Source: Agromyces luteolus (GTDB lineage Bacteria > Actinomycetota > Actinomycetes > Actinomycetales > Microbacteriaceae). From it: a DNA stretch of 64,000 nt. Position numbers and translations under genes: made by a program. Where the stretch lies: contig NZ_WODA01000025.1 of the NCBI RefSeq assembly GCF_009729855.1, positions 744,001 through 808,000 of the forward strand, written 5' to 3'. The first letter of the stretch is position 1. Every line of letters starts with the position of its first letter. Shown here in pieces: positions 59,336 through 64,000 of the stretch. The notes under the pieces were generated by a model that made no database searches, had not been told where the DNA came from, and saw only the letters and a list, made by a program, of their open reading frames with translations.

Positions 59336-60883
59336 TCACTCCGAGAGCGCGTAGACGGTCACCGGGTCCCGCTTGCCCTTGATCCGCACGTCCGTCAGCA
59401 CCCGGGCGCGAAGGTCCGACTCCCCGTCGACCGCCCGGTAGGTCTCGGCGCTCACGAGGATCGGGGCGCCGACCTCCTTGGTCTTGTCCTCCAGCCGGGC
59501 GGCGAGGTTGACGGCATCCCCCATCACCGTGTACTCGATGCGCTCCCGGCCGCCGATGTTGCCGGCGATGACCGGCCCGGTCGCGATGCCGATCCCGGCT
59601 TCGAGGCGCGGGAGTCCGTCCAGGGTCTCCCGGACGTTGAAGGCCTCCAGCGCCCGGCGCATTCCGATCGCGGTCCGCACCGCTCGGCCGGCATGATCGG
59701 CCATCGGGTTCAGCGGCGTGCCGAAGACCGCCATGACGGAGTCCCCGCCGAAGCGGGTGACGACGCCCCCGTGTTCGACGACGACCGACACCATGGCGGT
59801 CATGTACCGGTTGATCACGTCGACGAGCCGCCCGGGCGGCAGCTGCTCGCTGAGCGTCGTGAAGTCGCGGATGTCCGAGAATACGACCGAGCAGTCGACC
59901 AGCGTTCCCCCGAGACCGGCCCCGGTCTCCACGGCGGCCCGGGCCACCTCGCGGCTGACGTAGAGGCCGAACAGCTCCCGCAGGCGCTCACCCTGGCGCA
60001 GTCCGTCCGTCATGACGTTGAACCGCTCGCCCAGGTATCCGAGCTCGTCGTTGGTGGTCACCACGGTCCTCGTGTCGAGCTCGTCGTCCTCGACGCGACC
60101 CATCGCCGCCTGCAACGCCTGCAGCGGACCCACGATGGCTCGCGCGACCAGGGCGGCCGTGATCACGCCGGTGACCAGGCCGACTCCCAGGATGAACAGC
60201 TGCACCACGAGGAGGTTGTCGAGGATCGCCTGCGGGTTCTCGGCGTCGAGCACGGCTCGCGTGCGCGCCTGGGTCAGCACCACGAGGAGGGTGGGCGCGA
60301 GCCCGCCGATCAGCGCGAAGGCGATCAGCAGGCGCCTCCGAACGAGCAGCCGGAAGGCGCGGACGGCGCTCAGCCTGCCGTCGGGGAAGAAGGCGGGGAC
60401 CTGCTGCCGCCAGATCAGGTCGGTGCCGAAGTAGACGATGGTCGTCCCGACCGCGCCGCCGATGGCGATGCCGACGAAGTTGCCCGGATCGTCGTACAGG
60501 ATCGAGAAGAACACGGCCGCGAGGAGGCTGCCCGCGGCGACGAGCGACGCGCCGACGAGGGGCCAGATCAGGACCAGGCGTGCGACGTTCGGCGGCAGCT
60601 CCGACGGGGGCGTGCCGGACTCGATCCTGCGCAGCCAGCTCCGGATCGGGCGTCCGAGCCAGACGACCATCGCGATCGCACCGACGAGGAGCAGTGCGCC
60701 CACGATCGCGAACGTCACGAGGCCTCCGGGGTCGAGCGAACGGACCGCCGCGTCGTCGACGGGCATCGGATCGATCAACGAGAAGTAGAGGAAGACGATC
60801 AGGGCTCCGAGGACGGTCGCTGCGGTGATGAGCGTCGCGACCCTGCGGGAGATCTCCCGCGACGACGGCGGTGGCGTGCTCAC
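59336..60883 (-). CDS. Membrane adenylate cyclase, class III, with HAMP domain
   Basis: A 515-residue protein. Six membrane helices occupy about residues 15-275. A HAMP segment (ARAIVGPLQALQAAMGRVEDDELD) leads into a class III cyclase domain: metal site VFSDIRDFTTLSEQL, VTRFGGDSVMAVFGTPL with the second metal Asp, and EYTVMGDAVNLAARLED with transition-state residues. Layout matches the mycobacterial Rv1318c-Rv1320c group. It should make cAMP in response to a membrane signal. GTG start at 60883. The pth gene lies 42 bp upstream on the same strand. Confidence 0.92.
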   Translation of the reverse strand: MSTPPPSSREISRRVATLITAATVLGALIVFLYFSLIDPMPVDDAAVRSLDPGGLVTFAIVGALLLVGAIAMVVWLGRPIRSWLRRIESGTPPSELPPNVARLVLIWPLVGASLVAAGSLLAAVFFSILYDDPGNFVGIAIGGAVGTTIVYFGTDLIWRQQVPAFFPDGRLSAVRAFRLLVRRRLLIAFALIGGLAPTLLVVLTQARTRAVLDAENPQAILDNLLVVQLFILGVGLVTGVITAALVARAIVGPLQALQAAMGRVEDDELDTRTVVTTNDELGYLGERFNVMTDGLRQGERLRELFGLYVSREVARAAVETGAGLGGTLVDCSVVFSDIRDFTTLSEQLPPGRLVDVINRYMTAMVSVVVEHGGVVTRFGGDSVMAVFGTPLNPMADHAGRAVRTAIGMRRALEAFNVRETLDGLPRLEAGIGIATGPVIAGNIGGRERIEYTVMGDAVNLAARLEDKTKEVGAPILVSAETYRAVDGESDLRARVLTDVRIKGKRDPVTVYALSE

Positions 60884-60925
60884 GATGCCTGTCCCCTTCC
60901 TCCGGGCCCCGCACCGGACCCGTGG

Positions 60926-61555
60926 CTACGCCGGCGAGTGGAAGCGCTGCTGCGCCGCCACGAGCCCGTGCTCGACGACGGCCTCGACCGCGTCCGCGGC
61001 ATCCGACAGCAGGTTCGGGAGGGCCGCGCGCTCGGGGCCGGCGAAGTCGCGCAGCACGTAGTCCGCGGCATCCATGCGACCCGGCGGGCGGCCGATGCCG
61101 ACGCGCACGCGCGTGAAGTCGGGCGAACCCGCGGCCTTCTGGATGTCGCGCAGCCCGTTGTGGCCGCCGTGGCCGCCGCCGAGCTTCAGGCGCACGGTGT
61201 CGAACGGGATGTCGAGCTCGTCGTGCACCACGACCAGGCGGTCGGCGCCGAGCGAGTAGAACTTCAGCAGCGCCGAGACCGGCCCGCCGGAGGTGTTCAT
61301 GTAGCTGTTGGGCTTCGCGAGCACGAGCTTCGGCCGGCCGGGGCCGAGGAAGCCCTCGGCGACGCGCGAGGCCGTCTTGTGGCTCTTGAAGGTCGCGCCG
61401 ATGCGCGCGGCGAGCTCGTCGGCGACCATCTGGCCGACGTTGTGCCGGTTGCCGGCGTACTGCGCGCCGGGGTTGCCGAGGCCGACCACGAGCCAGGTGT
61501 TGTCGGACACGACCTCGTCCTTCCGGCGGTGCAGGAGGCGGTCGATGAGGTTCAC
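60926..61555 (-). CDS. pth: Peptidyl-tRNA hydrolase
   Basis: A 209-residue enzyme that frees tRNA from dropped peptidyl-tRNA. Motifs: [22 protein letters not shown] with catalytic His, [13 protein letters not shown] (Asn), [31 protein letters not shown] (Asp). GTG start at 61555 with GGAGG upstream; a second in-frame GTG (VSDNTW) also has GGAAGGACGAGG before it and would give a 194-residue form of more usual length. It follows the bL25 gene on the same strand, as in mycobacteria. Confidence 0.96.
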   Translation of the reverse strand: MNLIDRLLHRRKDEVVSDNTWLVVGLGNPGAQYAGNRHNVGQMVADELAARIGATFKSHKTASRVAEGFLGPGRPKLVLAKPNSYMNTSGGPVSALLKFYSLGADRLVVVHDELDIPFDTVRLKLGGGHGGHNGLRDIQKAAGSPDFTRVRVGIGRPPGRMDAADYVLRDFAGPERAALPNLLSDAADAVEAVVEHGLVAAQQRFHSPA

Positions 61556-61662
61556 GGATGCCTCCGGGCTGGGGTTGGTGGGAACGGCGGAGGGCCCGCG
61601 GCCCCGCGATCCGAGCGTACCCGGATGCGGCGCCGCGGACCCTCGCGACGAAGCGGGATCGA

Positions 61663-62304
61663 CTACTCGGCCGACTCGCCCTCGGCGGCCTCCTCGGCCT
61701 CGCCCTCGGCTGCGGCCTCGGCGGCCTCGCCCTCGGCGGCCTCGGGCTCCTCGCCCAGGTCGACCTTCTGCGGCACGTGCACGTTGACGACGAGCATCTC
61801 CTCGTCGCTGACGAGCGTCGCGCCCTTGGGCAGCTCGACGTCCTTCGCGAGCACCTGGGTGCCCTCCTCGAGGCCCTCGACCGAGACGGGGACGTTCTCG
61901 GGGATGTGCGTGGCCTCGACCTCGAGCAGCAGCGTGTGCGCGTCGAGGTCGGCGATCGTGCCGGAGACGGGCTCGCCCTCGACGTGAACCGGCACCTCGA
62001 CCTGGACCTTCTCGCCGCGCTTGATGACGATGAGGTCGATGTGCTCGATGAGCTGGCGCACCGGGTCCTTCTGCACGTCCTTGACCAGCGCGAGCTGGCT
62101 CTTGCCGCCGATCTGCAGGTCGAGCACGGCGTTGGCCTTGCGGATGAGCAGCGCGGTCTCGTGGCCGGGGAGCGTGAGGTGCTTCGGCTCGCTGCCGTGG
62201 CCGTAGAGCACGGCGGGGATCTTGTCGAGGGCGCGGATCTTGCGGGCAGCGCCCTTGCCGAACGACTCGCGCAGTTCGGCGACGACCTTGTTGTCTTCGT
62301 CCAT
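61663..62304 (-). CDS. rplY: 50S ribosomal protein bL25 (general stress protein Ctc type)
   Basis: A 213-residue protein. The N-terminal 95 residues are the 5S rRNA-binding L25 domain ([32 protein letters not shown]), and residues 96-185 form the beta C-terminal domain of the long Ctc form. The last 30 residues are a highly acidic Ala/Glu tail ([18 protein letters not shown]). GCAAGGAG precedes the ATG. It sits upstream of pth, so ribosome and peptidyl-tRNA functions are co-transcribed. TTGACA at 62357-62352 on the minus strand may be its -35 box. Confidence 0.96.
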   Translation of the reverse strand: MDEDNKVVAELRESFGKGAARKIRALDKIPAVLYGHGSEPKHLTLPGHETALLIRKANAVLDLQIGGKSQLALVKDVQKDPVRQLIEHIDLIVIKRGEKVQVEVPVHVEGEPVSGTIADLDAHTLLLEVEATHIPENVPVSVEGLEEGTQVLAKDVELPKGATLVSDEEMLVVNVHVPQKVDLGEEPEAAEGEAAEAAAEGEAEEAAEGESAE

Positions 62305-62370
62305 GGTGATGGCTCCTTGCGGGCTCGCGGCCCAGAGTGGGTTTTCCGTTGTGTCAACTCGAACGCCCGG

Positions 62371-62386
62371 GGCTGCGCGCGCAGCC
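62371..62386. repeat. Perfect palindrome GGCTGCGCGCGCAGCC upstream of rplY
   Basis: A 16-bp perfect palindrome in the region between the divergent bL25 and prenyltransferase genes, upstream of the possible bL25 -35 box. Operator or structural element; no regulator is known to me. Confidence 0.6.
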
Positions 62387-62541
62387 AGCGTGAGGAACAG
62401 CCGTGAGTCTGATTCCACCGCGTCGATAACGGATGCCGCACCGGGACGAACCCGGCTCCGGCGGCATCCCTCGCCGAAGTTCAATGGGTCAGTCTACCGG
62501 ATGCCGCGGCCCGCTCGATGCGATGTGAGAGCATCGAGGCT

Positions 62542-63384
62542 GTGAGCACCCCGGGGGCGCTGTGGCGGTCGTCGCACCCCGGACCGACGTCGATCGTCAC
62601 CGCGCTCGCGTTGGCGCTCGGCTGGTCGGCCGGGCTCGATCCGGCCCGCATCGCGCTGCTCGCGCTCGCGGTGTTCGCGGGCCAGCTCTCGGTCGGCATC
62701 TCCAACGACGCGATCGACGCCCCGCGCGACCGTGCCGCGTCGCGGCCCGACAAGCCGATCGCGCGGGGCGAGGTGAGCCTCCGCGTCGCCTGGGGTGCGG
62801 CCCTGGCCGCGCTGGCATCCGCCCTGGTGCTCTCGGCACTGCTCGGCTGGGCGACGCTCGCAGCGCACGCGCTCGCCCTCGGGTCGGCGTGGGCGTACAA
62901 CGTCCGGCTCAAGTCGACGGCGGCTTCGATCGTCCCGTTCCTCGTGAGCTTCGGGATCTTCCCGAGCCTCGCGACGCTCTCGGCGCCGCAGCCCGCCGTC
63001 GCCCCGCCGTGGGCCTGGATCGCCGGCGCCGCGTTCGGCGCGGCCGTGCACCTGACGAACGTGCTGCCCGACCTCGAGCAGGATGCCGCGACCGGCGTCC
63101 GCGGCCTTCCGCACCGCTGGGGCCCGAGGGCGGCGACGTCGGTCGCGGCCGGAGCCGTCGTCGTCGGCGCCGTGGTCGCCCTCGTCGGATCGGCGGGCGG
63201 CGAGTGGTCGAGGGTCTCCCCGGTCTCGTGGGCGTGCTTCGCCGGGGTCGTCGCGGTCGCGACCGCGACGCTGGCCGCGGCGTTCCTGCGGCCCCCGTCG
63301 CGCAGGCTCTTCCGGCTCGTGATGCTGGCCGCGCTGCTCCTGGCCGCCCAGGTCGTCGCTGCCGGCCGGGTGCTCGCGGACTGA
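62542..63384 (+). CDS. UbiA-family prenyltransferase
   Basis: A 280-residue membrane protein with about eight to nine helices. The first Asp-rich motif is NDAIDAPRDRAASRPDKPIARG, the second NVLPDLEQDAATG. Both are needed for Mg-diphosphate binding. UbiA enzymes attach an isoprenoid chain to an aromatic or other acceptor, e.g. in menaquinone, heme O or decaprenylphosphoryl-ribose synthesis. It is shorter than MenA, and no quinone genes are adjacent, so the acceptor is open. GTG at 62542 is chosen since the family starts here with a short hydrophilic stretch (STPGALWRSSHP); the frame is open further upstream. Confidence 0.85.
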   Translation: MSTPGALWRSSHPGPTSIVTALALALGWSAGLDPARIALLALAVFAGQLSVGISNDAIDAPRDRAASRPDKPIARGEVSLRVAWGAALAALASALVLSALLGWATLAAHALALGSAWAYNVRLKSTAASIVPFLVSFGIFPSLATLSAPQPAVAPPWAWIAGAAFGAAVHLTNVLPDLEQDAATGVRGLPHRWGPRAATSVAAGAVVVGAVVALVGSAGGEWSRVSPVSWACFAGVVAVATATLAAAFLRPPSRRLFRLVMLAALLLAAQVVAAGRVLAD

Positions 63385-63408
63385 TCCGATCGGAGCGGGA
63401 GAGGGCGC

Positions 63409-64000
63409 TCAGAACATCGACGGGACGGGCCGGTCGGGGTAGAGCTCCTGCATCGCGCGGTCGTACCGGCGCTTCATCAGGAGGAGGTAGAGCAGGCGGA
63501 TCGGCGCGGGGACGTTCGCGTGGTACCACTCGTCGCGCTCGGCCTCGGGAACGCTCGCGAGGAGCAGGCCGAGCTGCAGCGACAGCACGTCCCGCGGGAA
63601 GTCGCGGCGCCGCGCCAGGAGGGTCTTCCGCGTGTGCGCTTCGAGCTGGTCCCACTCCTGCTGGGACATCACCGCGCCGGCGACCGGGAGGATGTCGTCC
63701 TCCTCGTTGCCGAGGTGCACGAGGAGCGTGTCGCGGAGGAACTCGATGTCGCCGGCGAACGCGTCGCGGAGGCCGGCATCGGCCGCCTCGAGCCAGGGGT
63801 CGAGCTGGGGCTCGATCCGGGCGAGCTGCGAGGCGACCTCGGCATGCTGCGCTCGCATGAGTTCCACGTGCACGGCGCAACCCGGCTCGCGAGCGGCGAG
63901 TCGGTCCCACAGCACGGTGTCCTCGGTGCGGTGGTGCAGGTGCAGCGCGAAGAAGTCGAGCTTCGCGTAGATCCCGACGACGCCGGCGCGTTCGACGTCG
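63409..64000 (-). CDS. Hemerythrin-domain protein, 5' end beyond the window
   Basis: The frame runs through the right edge, so the N-terminus is missing; about 196 residues are visible. Metal-binding positions of the four-helix hemerythrin HHE fold appear as LDFFALHLHHRTEDTVLW, AQHAEV, and LLVHLGNEEDDILP. The C-terminal half is an extra helical region with two Trp (QQEWDQLE, RDEWYHANVP). Actinobacterial members bind a di-iron centre and may respond to O2, NO or oxidants. An internal GTG at 63915 is not the start because the HHE pattern continues upstream of it. Confidence 0.85.
   Translation of the reverse strand, partial: DVERAGVVGIYAKLDFFALHLHHRTEDTVLWDRLAAREPGCAVHVELMRAQHAEVASQLARIEPQLDPWLEAADAGLRDAFAGDIEFLRDTLLVHLGNEEDDILPVAGAVMSQQEWDQLEAHTRKTLLARRRDFPRDVLSLQLGLLLASVPEAERDEWYHANVPAPIRLLYLLLMKRRYDRAMQELYPDRPVPSMF

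Overview
The window is a very GC-rich (about 72% by eye) actinobacterial chromosome segment. Gene content, short intergenic gaps and a strongly repeated GGATGCC/GGCATCC word point to the family Microbacteriaceae; an Agromyces- or Microbacterium-like genus is my guess, not a proof. There is no insertion sequence, prophage, integrase, CRISPR array or rRNA. It reads as core chromosome with small lineage-specific additions.

Layout. 1-5300: a partial J-domain-like gene, an acyltransferase, dodecin, a sigma factor with its membrane partner, a small monooxygenase, and a divergent hydrolase/ArsR-type regulator pair. 5300-14000: ychF, an EamA transporter, a CHAT-related protein that has lost its catalytic core, a methyltransferase, an exonuclease, rmuC, a glyoxalase-fold protein and an MFS exporter. 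14000-17400: two glpX-type bisphosphatases in tandem, then class II aldolase, so gluconeogenic genes sit together. 18000-25000: ispH, xseA, xseB, a DUF4245 gene, carbonic anhydrase, fumC and phoH2. 25000-29600: a class V aminotransferase, a Z-prenyl diphosphate synthase divergent from trhA, a DUF4307 gene and greA. 29600-40900: ilvA, an AI-2E-family permease, a YcaQ-type glycosylase, htpX/lemA, an ABC exporter, a tetR - aldolase/deaminase - lactone oxidase operon with a clear operator, and ppx. 40950-42500: an ArsR-phosphatase fusion and arsC sharing one operator design, then a tRNA. 42500-64000: NDH-2, a subtilase, DUF501, ftsB, eno, a glycosyltransferase, hisS, a second ABC exporter, mazG, nhaA, mfd, RNase HI, an adenylate cyclase, pth, bL25, a UbiA-type prenyltransferase and a partial hemerythrin gene.

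Many of these genes have counterparts that lie close together in Mycobacterium tuberculosis (from memory: pth/rplY/mfd/mazG/eno/ftsB/DUF501/ppx near Rv1014-Rv1026, and greA/DUF4307/trhA/Z-FPP synthase/phoH2/fum/glpX/xseBA/ispH/ychF near Rv1080-Rv1112). The window is therefore an ancestral actinobacterial neighbourhood with insertions.

The points most worth a second look are: (i) the over-represented GGATGCC word, which overrides normal codon choice and forms perfect palindromes; (ii) the CHAT-like protein lacking its protease core, with a 15-bp inverted repeat of that word at the apparent deletion point; (iii) the matched operators CATAG(A/G)C-N4-GTCTATG at the two arsenate-type genes; (iv) a UAA-anticodon tRNA without the long variable arm expected of tRNA-Leu; (v) a run of genes whose -10 box lies 6-7 nt from the start codon, implying leaderless mRNAs and correcting several start sites. 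I did not find a convincing multi-gene novel defence or biosynthetic system.
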